Positions 56,937 to 64,000 of a stretch of 64,000 nt of DNA are shown here, in pieces; the stretch's first letter is position 1; each line of letters opens with the position of its first letter. The stretch is from contig NZ_JAVDYC010000001.1 of NCBI RefSeq assembly GCF_031458255.1, positions 2,489,001-2,553,000 of the forward strand, written 5' to 3'. Below the pieces are notes generated by a model. That model saw only the letters and a list, made by a program, of their open reading frames with translations, ran no database searches and had not been told where the DNA came from. The DNA is from Catenuloplanes niger. GTDB taxonomy: Bacteria; Actinomycetota; Actinomycetes; Mycobacteriales; Micromonosporaceae. Both the position numbers and the translations under genes were made by a program.

Positions 56937-57353
56937 GTGACCAGCGCGACAGGGTACGGCGCCTACGAGGCAGCAAGCGAACTTCTCCGTGCCCTCTCCG
57001 CGCCGATCCGCGTCGCGATCGTCACCGAGCTGGCCAAGGGCGAGCAGTGCGTGCATGACCTGGTGGAGAAGCTGGGCGCACCACAGCCGCTGGTCTCCCA
57101 GCATCTGCGCGTGCTGCGCGGTGCCGGGGTCGTGCGCGGTTCCCGGCGGGGCCGGGAGATCGCCTACGTGCTCGTCGACGAGCACATCGCGCACATCGTG
57201 GCGGACGCGGTCAGCCACGCCGGCGAGTCCGGCGCCACCGTGGTCACGACCCCACTGCCGCCCCGGCCGGCCACCCCTGGCCGGCCCGGCGGCAGCACCC
57301 CCGCTTCCGTGTCCGACCACGCCGCGCCCACGCCCGCCGGAGACTCTCGATGA
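56937..57353 (+). CDS. smtB: ArsR/SmtB-family regulator
   Basis: A 138-aa winged-helix repressor. The HTH region reads LLRALSAPIRVAIVTELAKGEQCVHDLVEKL, then QPLVSQHLRVLRGAGVVRGSRRGREIAYVLVDEHIAHIVADAV in adjoining pieces. Cys in EQCVHDL and acidic/His residues in DEHIAHIV correspond to metal sites of SmtB-like sensors. The C-terminal 40 residues are a Pro-rich tail not found in SmtB. It overlaps zur by four bases (ATGA). In Mycobacterium tuberculosis smtB and zur form one zinc-responsive operon, which supports the name. The GTG at 56937 is preferred to a TTG five codons earlier. Confidence 0.85.
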   Translation: MTSATGYGAYEAASELLRALSAPIRVAIVTELAKGEQCVHDLVEKLGAPQPLVSQHLRVLRGAGVVRGSRRGREIAYVLVDEHIAHIVADAVSHAGESGATVVTTPLPPRPATPGRPGGSTPASVSDHAAPTPAGDSR

Positions 57354-57760
57354 TCGCTGAAAACGCGGCCCAGGCCGCCGTCCGCAACACCCGCCAGCGC
57401 ACCGCCGTCAGTTCGCTGCTCGCCGAGGTCGAGGGCTTCCACAGCGCCCAGGACCTGCACGCGATGCTCCGCGACCGCGGTGAGCGGGTCGGCCTGACCA
57501 CGGTCTACCGCACGCTCCAGGGCCTCGCCGACAGCGGCGAGATCGACGTCATGCGCCCACCCGGCGGCGAGCACCTCTACCGCCGGTGCAGCTCCGGCCA
57601 CCACCATCACCTGGTCTGCCGCTCGTGCGGCAGCACCGTCGAGGTCGAGGGCCCGGCCGTCGAGTCCTGGGCCGACCGCGTCGCCGCCCAGCACGGCTTC
57701 GTCGACGTCAGCCACACCCTGGAGATCTTCGGCACCTGCAAGGCCTGCGCCGAGGCGTGA
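57350..57760 (+). CDS. zur: Zinc uptake regulator (Fur family)
   Basis: A 136-aa Fur-family repressor. The winged helix is at about 10-85 (NTRQRTAVSSLLAEVEGFHSAQDLHAMLRDRG; GLTTVYRTLQGLADSGEID in part). The dimerisation domain has the regulatory metal ligands in HHHHLVCRSCGSTVEVEG and the structural CxxC pairs CRSC and CKAC. It should bind the Zur-like box at 54245 when zinc is plentiful and shut off this operon, including itself. It is last in the operon. Confidence 0.93.
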   Translation: MIAENAAQAAVRNTRQRTAVSSLLAEVEGFHSAQDLHAMLRDRGERVGLTTVYRTLQGLADSGEIDVMRPPGGEHLYRRCSSGHHHHLVCRSCGSTVEVEGPAVESWADRVAAQHGFVDVSHTLEIFGTCKACAEA

Positions 57761-57833
57761 CCCGGGCTCCGGCGCCGCCCGGCCGGGTGAGACCGGGCGT
57801 GCGTGGCGGGGTGCCGTGCGGGACCCTGGGCGC

Positions 57834-58430
57834 GTGAAGATTTATGCCGATCGCATGCCCGTGTTCGTTCGCCAGGTCGTCACGGATCTGCTGGTGGTGG
57901 TCTGGATCTACGCGTGGGTCAGACTCGCCCTCTGGCTGCGCGACCTGATCGAGAAACTCGCGGTGCCCGGCCGGGAGCTGGAGGGTGCCGGCCAGGGCAT
58001 CGCCGACAACCTCACCGACGTCGGCACCAAGGTCGGCCGGGTGCCGATCGCCGGCGACGAGCTGACCGCGCCGTTCACCCGGGCGGCCGAGGCCGCGCAG
58101 GGGCTGGCGAACGCGGGCCGCGACCAGCAGGAACTGGTCGCGGACCTGGCCTGGGCGCTGCCGCTGGCGCTCGTCGCCGTACCGCTGGGGCTGGTGCTCC
58201 TCGCCTGGCTGCCGCTGCGGGTCAGGTGGATGCGCCGGGCCGGGTCGGCCGCGGCCGCGCGCGGATCGGTCGCGGGCCGGGACCTGCTGGCGCTGCGCGC
58301 GCTGACCGGCCAGCCGGTGCGCCGGCTGGCGAAGCTGGGCCCGGACGTGGCCGGTGCCTGGCGGCGCGGCGACGAGTCGACCATGGACGCGCTGGCGCGG
58401 CTCGAGCTCAGGTCGCTGGGTCTGAAGTAG
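57834..58430 (+). CDS. Two-helix membrane protein of unknown function
   Basis: A 198-aa protein. One membrane helix lies near the N-terminus (VTDLLVVVWIYAWVRLALWL), and a second at about 107-130 (LAWALPLALVAVPLGLVLLAWLPL). The segment between them is helical and outside the membrane, and the C-terminal 65 residues are cytoplasmic. I do not recognise it. The GTG at 57834 gives MKIYADRMPVFVRQ; a GTG six codons upstream is possible. Its 3' end overlaps the convergent acyl-CoA dehydrogenase gene by 23 bp. Confidence 0.7.
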   Translation: MKIYADRMPVFVRQVVTDLLVVVWIYAWVRLALWLRDLIEKLAVPGRELEGAGQGIADNLTDVGTKVGRVPIAGDELTAPFTRAAEAAQGLANAGRDQQELVADLAWALPLALVAVPLGLVLLAWLPLRVRWMRRAGSAAAARGSVAGRDLLALRALTGQPVRRLAKLGPDVAGAWRRGDESTMDALARLELRSLGLK

Positions 58431-60399
58431 GCAGCCGCCGGCGGACGTCCGGCACCGTGGCCGGTCCCGGTTCCCACGGCGCGACCCACTCCCCCGAGCC
58501 GGCCGGCGGGACGATGCCGCGCTCCAGGAACGCGTAGCGCCCGGCCAGCAGGCGCCGGGCGGCCGCGTTGTCCACCGAGTCGGTGTTGTCCCGCAGCGCG
58601 TCGAAGAGCGCGTCCGCGCGCAGCCGGGCCTGCCGGCTGAACAGGTCGGCCAGCTCTATCACCTCGGGGTGGGCGGCGGACTCGGCGCGGGCCCGCACGC
58701 ACGCGGCGGAGATCGCGAACAGTTCCGCGCCGATGTCCACGATCCGGGCCAGGAACGCCTCCTTGCGCTCCAGCCGGCCCTGCCAGCGGCCCATCGCCCA
58801 GAACGTGGACCGGGCCAGCTTCCGCGAGCAGCGCTCGACGTAGCGCAGGTGCGTGGCCAGGTGACCGAAGTCCGCGTACGCCCCCGGCGACTGGCCCTTG
58901 CCGACGGCCAGCGTGGGCAGCCACTTCGCGTAGAACGCGCCGGCACGGGCACCGGCACGGGCCTTGCCGGTCAGGTTCACGTCCGGGTCGATGATGTCGC
59001 CGGCGACCTGCAGGTGCGCGTCGACCGCCTCGCGCGCGATCAGCAGGTGCATGATCTCGGTCGAGCCCTCGAAGATCCGGTTGATCCGCAGGTCACGCAG
59101 CTGCTGCTCGGCGGCGAGCGGGCGTTCGCCGCGGGCGGCCAGCGACGCCGCGGTCTCGTAGCCTCGGCCGCCGCGCAGCTGCACCAGTTCGTCCGCGATC
59201 TGCCAGCCCGTCTCGCTGGCGTAGAGCTTGGCCAGCGCGGCCTCGATCCGGATGTCGCCGCGCTCCTCGTCCGCGAGCAGGCAGGACAGCTCCAGCATGG
59301 ACTCCATGCCGTAGGTGGACGCGGCGATGAACGACAGCTTCTTCGCGATCGCCTCGTGCCGGCCGACCGGCTGTCCCCACTGGACCCGCGCGGCGGACCA
59401 CTCGCGCGCGGCGGCCAGCGACCACTTGCCGGCGGCCACGCAGAGCGCGGGCAGCGAGAGGCGGCCGGTGTTGAGTGTGGTCAGCGCGATCTTCAGGCCC
59501 TTGCCGACGCCGCCGACCACGTTGCGGTCCGGGACGAAGACGTCGTGGAACCGGGTGACGCTGTTCTCCAGGCCGCGCAGGCCGAGGAACTCGTTGCGGC
59601 GCTCGACCGTGATGCCCTCGCTGTCGCCCTCGACGACGAACGCGGTGATCCCGGCGTCCGGCACCCGGGCCATCACCACCAGCAGCGACGCGATCGTGCC
59701 GTTGGTGGCCCAGAGCTTGACGCCGTCGAGCCGGTAGCCGCCCTCGACCGGGGTGGCGGTGGTGCGCAGCCGGGCCGGGTCGGAGCCGGAGTCCGGCTCG
59801 GTGAGCAGGAACGCGGACACCTCACCGGCGGCGAGCCGGGGCAGGAACGCGCGCCGCTGCGCGTCCGTGCCGAAGAGCTTCAACGGCTGCGGTACACCGA
59901 TCGACTGGTGCGCGGACAGCAGCGCGGCGAGCGCCGGGCTGACGGAGCCGACCAGCGTGAGCGCGCGGCAGTAGTGCAGGTGGGAGAGGCCCTGCCCGCC
60001 GTACCGTGGATCGATCGTCATGCCGAACGCGCCGAGCGCCGCGAGGCCGGTGAGCACCTCGTCCGGGATGCGGGCCTCGCGCTCGATGCGCTCGGCGTCC
60101 ACCTCGGAGCGCAGGAACGCCTCCAGGCGCCCGAGGAACTCCGCGGCGTCACCGGCCCGCGCCGGATCGTCGTCCGGATAGGGGTCGATCAGGTCGAGCC
60201 GGAACCGGCCGAGGAACAGCTCCTTGGCGAAACTCGGCCGGTCCCAGTCCTGCGCGCGGGCCTCCTCCGCCACCCGGCGGGCCTCCCGCTCGGTGACGTG
60301 GGAACGCCGCGTGGCATCGGAAGCCCGCGTGGCGTCTGCGTCGGAAGCGCGCGTGGCATCGGAAGCCCGCGTGGCATCGGAACGGTCTGTGGTCGTCAC
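58408..60399 (-). CDS. Acyl-CoA dehydrogenase with C-terminal extension
   Basis: A 663-aa FAD enzyme oxidising acyl-CoA in beta-oxidation. The normal acyl-CoA dehydrogenase core spans about 85-470: FGMTIDPRYGGQGLSHLHYCRAL, FLLTEPDSGSDPARLRTTA, LRGLENSVTRFHDVFVP, QLRGGRGYETAASLAARGE, and the catalytic Glu in RIFEGSTEIMHLL. About 180 further helical residues follow, as in very-long-chain (ACADVL-like) enzymes. The N-terminal 35 residues are an odd repeat, SDATRAS-type, coded by an 18-bp repeat near 60307-60382, and seem dispensable. An internal start near residue 36 (HVTEREARRVAEE) is possible but has no better ribosome site. Confidence 0.88.
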   Translation of the reverse strand: MTTTDRSDATRASDATRASDADATRASDATRRSHVTEREARRVAEEARAQDWDRPSFAKELFLGRFRLDLIDPYPDDDPARAGDAAEFLGRLEAFLRSEVDAERIEREARIPDEVLTGLAALGAFGMTIDPRYGGQGLSHLHYCRALTLVGSVSPALAALLSAHQSIGVPQPLKLFGTDAQRRAFLPRLAAGEVSAFLLTEPDSGSDPARLRTTATPVEGGYRLDGVKLWATNGTIASLLVVMARVPDAGITAFVVEGDSEGITVERRNEFLGLRGLENSVTRFHDVFVPDRNVVGGVGKGLKIALTTLNTGRLSLPALCVAAGKWSLAAAREWSAARVQWGQPVGRHEAIAKKLSFIAASTYGMESMLELSCLLADEERGDIRIEAALAKLYASETGWQIADELVQLRGGRGYETAASLAARGERPLAAEQQLRDLRINRIFEGSTEIMHLLIAREAVDAHLQVAGDIIDPDVNLTGKARAGARAGAFYAKWLPTLAVGKGQSPGAYADFGHLATHLRYVERCSRKLARSTFWAMGRWQGRLERKEAFLARIVDIGAELFAISAACVRARAESAAHPEVIELADLFSRQARLRADALFDALRDNTDSVDNAAARRLLAGRYAFLERGIVPPAGSGEWVAPWEPGPATVPDVRRRLPTSDPAT

Positions 60400-60463
60400 G
60401 GCACAACCCCTGACACGGTACGGACACGCGCCGTACCCTCCTGCCCCCGCACGCTACCCGCTG

Positions 60464-60994
60464 TCAGCGGGGGCTGGGCAGCACCGCCTCGTTGCTCTCC
60501 TCCGCATAGGCGACGTCGTCGTCCTCGTCGTCGTCATCCGCCCAGTTGCGGCGCGCGAAGGGCAGCAGCGCCCAGAACGTGGCGAACCACAGTCCGGTGA
60601 CGGCGGTGAGCACGATCGCCCAGGTCAGGTTGAGCAGGAAGTCGGTGATCACGAAAACGGAGCTGACCATCGAGATCAGCATGAACGCGAGACCGCCGGT
60701 GGCCATCTTGTGCGCGTACCGCACCAGTTCCGGCTTGCGGCCCTGGCGGAACAGCGCGCGGTGGAACGCGACCGGCGAAATGATCATCGCGGTGGCGAAC
60801 GCGGCGGAGACCAGCGCGATCAGGTAGACATCCTTCTGCAACTGCGTGGTCTGGCCGAAGCCGGCCGCGAACGGCAGCGTGAGCAGGAACGCGAAGAGAA
60901 TCTGGACGCCGGTCTGCGCCACTCGCAACTCCTGGAGCAAGTCCTGGAAGTTGCGGTCCCAGCGTTGTTTCTCGGTCTCCTTGGTGTGCGCCAT
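60464..60994 (-). CDS. DUF6328 family membrane protein
   Basis: A 176-aa membrane protein. The N-terminal amphipathic helix (RWDRNFQDLLQELRVAQTGVQILFAFLL, part) leads into four membrane helices, with FAAGFGQTTQLQKDVYLIALVSAAFATA and SPVAFHRALFRQGRKPELVRYAH between, matching DUF6328 proteins of actinobacteria. The C-terminal tail is very acidic (DDDDEDDDV). Function unknown. GGAGG precedes the ATG. Confidence 0.82.
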   Translation of the reverse strand: MAHTKETEKQRWDRNFQDLLQELRVAQTGVQILFAFLLTLPFAAGFGQTTQLQKDVYLIALVSAAFATAMIISPVAFHRALFRQGRKPELVRYAHKMATGGLAFMLISMVSSVFVITDFLLNLTWAIVLTAVTGLWFATFWALLPFARRNWADDDDEDDDVAYAEESNEAVLPSPR

Positions 60995-61050
60995 CGCCTG
61001 CCCTCCATATGTGTTTCAGCGGGCCCTGTGATGCCCTCCCCGTGTGAAGA

Positions 61051-61836
61051 TCAAACCCGGTGCAGCGGCAGCCAGCGGGCCGCGAAGCCGACCGCGGCCG
61101 GCATCGCCACGCGCGTGCCGGTGCCGGTTCCCACGCTTCCGGTGTGGACCGGTACGAACTCGGGCAGATCCGCGCCGATCAGTTCGAAGTCGGACGCGTC
61201 GAACGCCACGTCCTCCCAGGTCACCCACGCGCGACCGCCGTCCGGCCCGCGCACCGCGCCGCCCTCGGTGTGCCGGGGCGCCCGGCCCCAGCGGTACTCG
61301 GCCAGGTGGAACGACGTGCACGTGTCCCAGCCCGTGCCGAGCATCACGATGTCCGCGTCGAGCCGGTGCAGCCGGCCGAGCGGGGACGTCTCGCCCAGCC
61401 CGTCGCCGAGCGAGTGCCCCTCGGTGATCTCCGCCGCGTGCGGCCCGAGCGCGGCGAACGACACCTGCGGGTGGTCGCTGCGCCGCGCGCCCGGCCAGGT
61501 GCGGACCTGCTCGGCGACCGCGCCCATGGCCCGGCCGGGTGTGCGGGCCGGGTCGAACGCGGGCGTCTCCGCGCGGATCACGTCCCACCACTCGACCGGC
61601 ACCGGCGGGTCGACCCAGCGGGCCGGGTCGGAGTTGACCGGGGTGTGCGTGGGCACCACCAGCGTGCCGTCCGGGCCGAGCACGTCGCGCAGCGCCAGCA
61701 CCACCGCCTCCGCGCCGCCGCACACCCAGCCGATCGCGCGCAACGAGCTGTGCACCAGCACGACGCCGCCGGGCCGGACGCCCAGCGCGGCCAGATCCGC
61801 GGCCAGCGAGGAGCGGGTCGGCGGGAGGAGACTCAC
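61051..61836 (-). CDS. Aminoglycoside 3-N-acetyltransferase family protein
   Basis: A 261-aa protein of the AAC(3)/antibiotic acetyltransferase fold: VRPGGVVLVHSSLRAIGWVCGGAEAVVLALRDVLGPDGTLVVPTHT (in pieces), NSDPARW, FDPARTPGRAMGAVAEQVRTWPGARRSDHPQVSFAALGP, and LGTGWDTCTSFHLAEYR. Family members transfer acetyl from acetyl-CoA to the 3-amino group of aminoglycosides, but many chromosomal actinobacterial members have unknown substrates. The GTG overlaps the stop of the hydrolase gene upstream (GTGA). Resistance is not shown by the sequence. Confidence 0.85.
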   Translation of the reverse strand: MSLLPPTRSSLAADLAALGVRPGGVVLVHSSLRAIGWVCGGAEAVVLALRDVLGPDGTLVVPTHTPVNSDPARWVDPPVPVEWWDVIRAETPAFDPARTPGRAMGAVAEQVRTWPGARRSDHPQVSFAALGPHAAEITEGHSLGDGLGETSPLGRLHRLDADIVMLGTGWDTCTSFHLAEYRWGRAPRHTEGGAVRGPDGGRAWVTWEDVAFDASDFELIGADLPEFVPVHTGSVGTGTGTRVAMPAAVGFAARWLPLHRV

Positions 61837-62675
61837 CCGGTGACGATACCGGCCCGGGAGAGGATCTCGTCGGCCAACCGGTCCGGAACGCGCTCCGGCA
61901 CCCAGTGGTCGACACCGGCCAGCTCCACGAACCGGTAGTCGGCGGTCACGTACCGCGCGGTGCGCTCCGCCCCGGCGCGGCCGAGCGCGGGATCGCCGTC
62001 GCTCCAGACCAGCGTGGTCGGCACCTCGATCGGGCCGGTCCGCGCCGAGGACGGTGCGCGGTACCAGTTCAGCGCCGCGGTCAGCGCGCCGCGCTCCCGC
62101 ATCCGGGACACGTAGCGGTCGGCACGCGCACCGATCAGCATCTTCCGCAGCGCCCGGCCACGGAACGCGAGCAGCACCGCCTCGGCCAGGAACCGGCGCC
62201 GGAACAGCAGAATGTACGACGACCGGCGGCGCTGGTCACGGTCGTTGCGCAACGCCCAGCCCATCGCGCGCGGGTGCGGCACGGAGACCGCGGTCAGCGA
62301 CCGCACCCGGTCCGGATGCGCCCCGGCCAGCGCCCAGGCGACGAACGCGCCCCAGTCGTGCCCGCAGACGTGCGCGGAGGCCAGGCCCAGCGCGTCCAGC
62401 ACCGCGACCGCGTCCGCAACCAGCTCCTCGACCGTGTAGGCGGCCGCGCCGGACGGTCGCGCGCCCGGCGAGTAGCCGCGCTGGTCCAATGCGTACGTCC
62501 GCATCCCGGCCGCGTGCAGGTGCGGTGTCACCAGCTCCCACTCCGCGCTGTGCTGCGGGAAGCCGTGCAGCAGCAGGATCGGCTCGCCGTCCGCCGGACC
62601 GCCGGCGAGGACGTCGAACGTGAGGCCGCGGGCGGCTACTCGTACTGCTGCTTGGGTGCCGGGATCTCCTGCCAC
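61833..62675 (-). CDS. Epoxide hydrolase-like alpha/beta hydrolase
   Basis: A 280-aa hydrolase. It has the oxyanion HGFP (ILLLHGFPQHSAEWE), the nucleophile elbow GHDWGAFVAW with Asp rather than Ser, the acid in VWSDGDPALG and the catalytic His in GVDHWVPE. An Asp nucleophile in GHDWG is typical of epoxide hydrolases and haloalkane dehalogenases; the HGFP form and cap sequence favour epoxide hydrolase. The GTG at 62675 has GGAGG seven bases upstream and overlaps the TIGR03943 gene by 40 bp in another frame. Confidence 0.85.
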   Translation of the reverse strand: MAGDPGTQAAVRVAARGLTFDVLAGGPADGEPILLLHGFPQHSAEWELVTPHLHAAGMRTYALDQRGYSPGARPSGAAAYTVEELVADAVAVLDALGLASAHVCGHDWGAFVAWALAGAHPDRVRSLTAVSVPHPRAMGWALRNDRDQRRRSSYILLFRRRFLAEAVLLAFRGRALRKMLIGARADRYVSRMRERGALTAALNWYRAPSSARTGPIEVPTTLVWSDGDPALGRAGAERTARYVTADYRFVELAGVDHWVPERVPDRLADEILSRAGIVTG

Positions 62676-63364
62676 GTCTCGACCTCCAGGTAGGGCACCG
62701 TGGCCTCGTTGACCGGATCCTTCGCGGTCTTCGCGGTGTAGGAACCGGTGACCTCGATCCATGTGTCCGAGGGTACGGCGGTCGGCACGTTTCCGCTCAG
62801 CCCGACCTTGATCGGCCGGCCGTCCGCGGCGCAGCAGCTGAGGATCATACGGGCCAGCATGGGCTGCCCGTCCGGGCCCTGCGTGACGAAGCCGGTGAGC
62901 AGCAGCCGCCGGTCGGTCAGCGACTTGCCCTCGTCGAAGACGGCCCGGGACGCGTAGTCCAGCATGGTGACCTCGACCGGGTCGCCCTCGGGCAGCGCCG
63001 GATAGTCGGACTCGGCCTGCTGCCCGGCGAGCGCGCTGCCGGACTGCCCGGCCGCGTAGGCGCCGAGCGCGGGCGGCGCGACCAGCAGCAGCCCGAGCAC
63101 CGGCAGGATCAGCAGCCAGCCGACGCGCGGCTCGTGGTGCTTGTGCCCGTGGCCGTCGTCCGGTTCGTGGTCGTGCTCGCCCGCCGGGTTGCGCAGGTCG
63201 TACCAGAGCGTCATCACGCCGGCCGCGATCAGCAGCAGCGCCGAGGCGATCAGGAACGGCTGGAGGATCTCCTTGACGTAGCGGAGATAGAGATCGCCGA
63301 TCGACGCCTTGAGGATCGCGCCACCGAACAGCAGCATGATCACCGCTTGTGCCTGACGGTTCAC
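62636..63364 (-). CDS. TIGR03943 family (YcgQ-like) membrane protein
   Basis: A 242-aa protein. Two N-terminal helices (AVIMLLFGGAILKASI; FLIASALLLIAAGVMTLW), a His/Asp-rich cytoplasmic loop (HDHEPDDGHGHKHHEP), a third helix (WLLILPVLGLLLVAPPALGAY) and an extracytoplasmic C-terminal domain with RMILSCCAADGRPI. Such proteins are partners of DUF318 permeases. The His-rich loop suggests zinc or another metal. Its GTG overlaps the permease stop (GTGA). It lies only a few kb from znuACB, though no Zur box is seen here. Confidence 0.87.
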   Translation of the reverse strand: MNRQAQAVIMLLFGGAILKASIGDLYLRYVKEILQPFLIASALLLIAAGVMTLWYDLRNPAGEHDHEPDDGHGHKHHEPRVGWLLILPVLGLLLVAPPALGAYAAGQSGSALAGQQAESDYPALPEGDPVEVTMLDYASRAVFDEGKSLTDRRLLLTGFVTQGPDGQPMLARMILSCCAADGRPIKVGLSGNVPTAVPSDTWIEVTGSYTAKTAKDPVNEATVPYLEVETWQEIPAPKQQYE

Positions 63365-64000
63365 AGCAGCACCATCCCCACACCGGTCGCCACCAGCACC
63401 GCCGTCACGAACGTGGCCGGCGCGAACCGGGTGGCGAAGCGGCGCCCGAAGACGCCGATCTGCATCGAGATCAGTTTCAGGTCGACCATCGGGCCGACCA
63501 CCAGGAACACCAGCCGCGACGTGAGCGAGAACTGGGAGAGCGAGGCGGCCACGAACGCGTCCGCCTCGGAGCAGATGGAGAGCAGCACGGCGAGCACGGC
63601 CAGCGCGAGCACGGCCAGCACCGGCTGCTCCGCGAGGCTCTGCAGCCAGGCCTCCGGCACCACCACGTTGATCGTGGCGGCGGCCGCGGCGCCGATCACC
63701 AGGAAGCCGCCCGCGTGCACGATGTCGTGCCGGGTGGCGGCCCAGAACGCCTGCATCTTCGAGACGCCGTCGAGGTCGGGCCGGTGCGGCAGCTTGATCC
63801 AGTCGGCCTTGCCGAGGCGCAGCCAGAGCCAGCCCATCAGCATCGCCACGATCAGGCTGGCGAGCGCGCGGCCCACCACCATCTCCGGATTGTTCGGGAA
63901 CGCGACCGCGGTGGCGATCAGCACGATCGGGTTGATCGCGGGCGCGGCCAGCAGGAACGCGAGCGCGGCGGCCGGCGTGACACCGCGGCGGATCAGCGAC
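63361..64000 (-). CDS. DUF318 (YcgR/ArsP-like) permease, partial
   Basis: The C-terminal 212 residues of a permease whose start lies beyond the right edge. Helices include PAINPIVLIATAVAFPNNPEMVVGRA, ALASLIVAMLMGWLWLRL and VLALAVLAVLLSICSEADAFVAASL, in which the SEADAF motif is typical of DUF318. A conserved pattern, VVGPMVDLKLISMQ, follows. The family includes organoarsenical exporters and permeases of unknown cargo paired with TIGR03943 proteins. The reading frame stays open to base 64000. Confidence 0.88.
   Translation of the reverse strand, partial: SLIRRGVTPAAALAFLLAAPAINPIVLIATAVAFPNNPEMVVGRALASLIVAMLMGWLWLRLGKADWIKLPHRPDLDGVSKMQAFWAATRHDIVHAGGFLVIGAAAAATINVVVPEAWLQSLAEQPVLAVLALAVLAVLLSICSEADAFVAASLSQFSLTSRLVFLVVGPMVDLKLISMQIGVFGRRFATRFAPATFVTAVLVATGVGMVLL

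Overview
The window looks like chromosomal DNA from a high-GC actinobacterium, most likely a member of the Micromonosporaceae (Actinoplanes, Catenuloplanes or Micromonospora type). The assignment is an inference from very high third-position GC, frequent GTG starts, actinobacterial families (DUF574 methyltransferase, XRE/DUF5753 regulator, roadblock proteins, type VII secretion substrates, AldO, mycosin) and a gene neighbourhood (dgt-dnaG, glyS next to smtB-zur, ppdK, dus) familiar from mycobacteria and streptomycetes. There are no insertion sequences, prophage genes, CRISPR arrays or rRNA genes. Two tRNA genes are present: Asn-GTT and a CAT-anticodon tRNA.

Layout. 1-2.75 kb: end of a coupled three-gene operon (Cas4/AddB-like Fe-S nuclease, unknown 509-aa protein, P-loop helicase cut by the window edge). 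2.8-12.1 kb: a secreted cutinase very like known PET-degrading polyester hydrolases, a sugar acetyltransferase, a GGDEF-EAL membrane protein, a YihY/BrkB protein, an MMPL transporter and the two tRNAs. 12.2-20.5 kb: two paralogous pairs of type VII (ESX-like) secretion substrates with one mycosin protease; an ADP-ribosylglycohydrolase and an alditol oxidase lie between the pairs. 20.7-27.5 kb: a DrrAB-like ABC exporter, then dnaG, dgt and a VOC protein. 27.8-30.8 kb: four roadblock/DUF4388 genes read in one direction and closed by a strong hairpin. 30.9-38.3 kb: ppdK, two membrane proteins, dus and a secreted PNGase A-like protein.

38.3-40.8 kb: a type VII polymorphic-toxin operon (YbaB, EspC-like, toxin, presumed immunity protein). 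The toxin C-terminus is out of frame by one base, and the lost 58 residues can be read in the neighbouring frame right up to the immunity gene. 41-51 kb: DUF574 methyltransferase plus XRE regulator, adenosine-deaminase-like enzyme, AI-2E family transporter, ThDP enzyme, DUF2786 protein and a secreted 880-aa protein made of about eight repeats. 51.4-57.8 kb: glyS, and a zinc regulon (znuA-znuC-znuB-smtB-zur) whose start lies inside a Zur-box-like inverted repeat. 57.8-64 kb: an acyl-CoA dehydrogenase, DUF6328 protein, AAC(3)-like acetyltransferase, epoxide-hydrolase-like protein and a TIGR03943/DUF318 permease pair with a His-rich loop.

At a finer scale, a GC-rich interspersed element of about 47-58 bp occurs four times, three of them between convergent gene ends. 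Two genes (about 11.7 kb and 38.9 kb) look broken by a single missing base in or next to a G run, which could be real mutation or assembly error.
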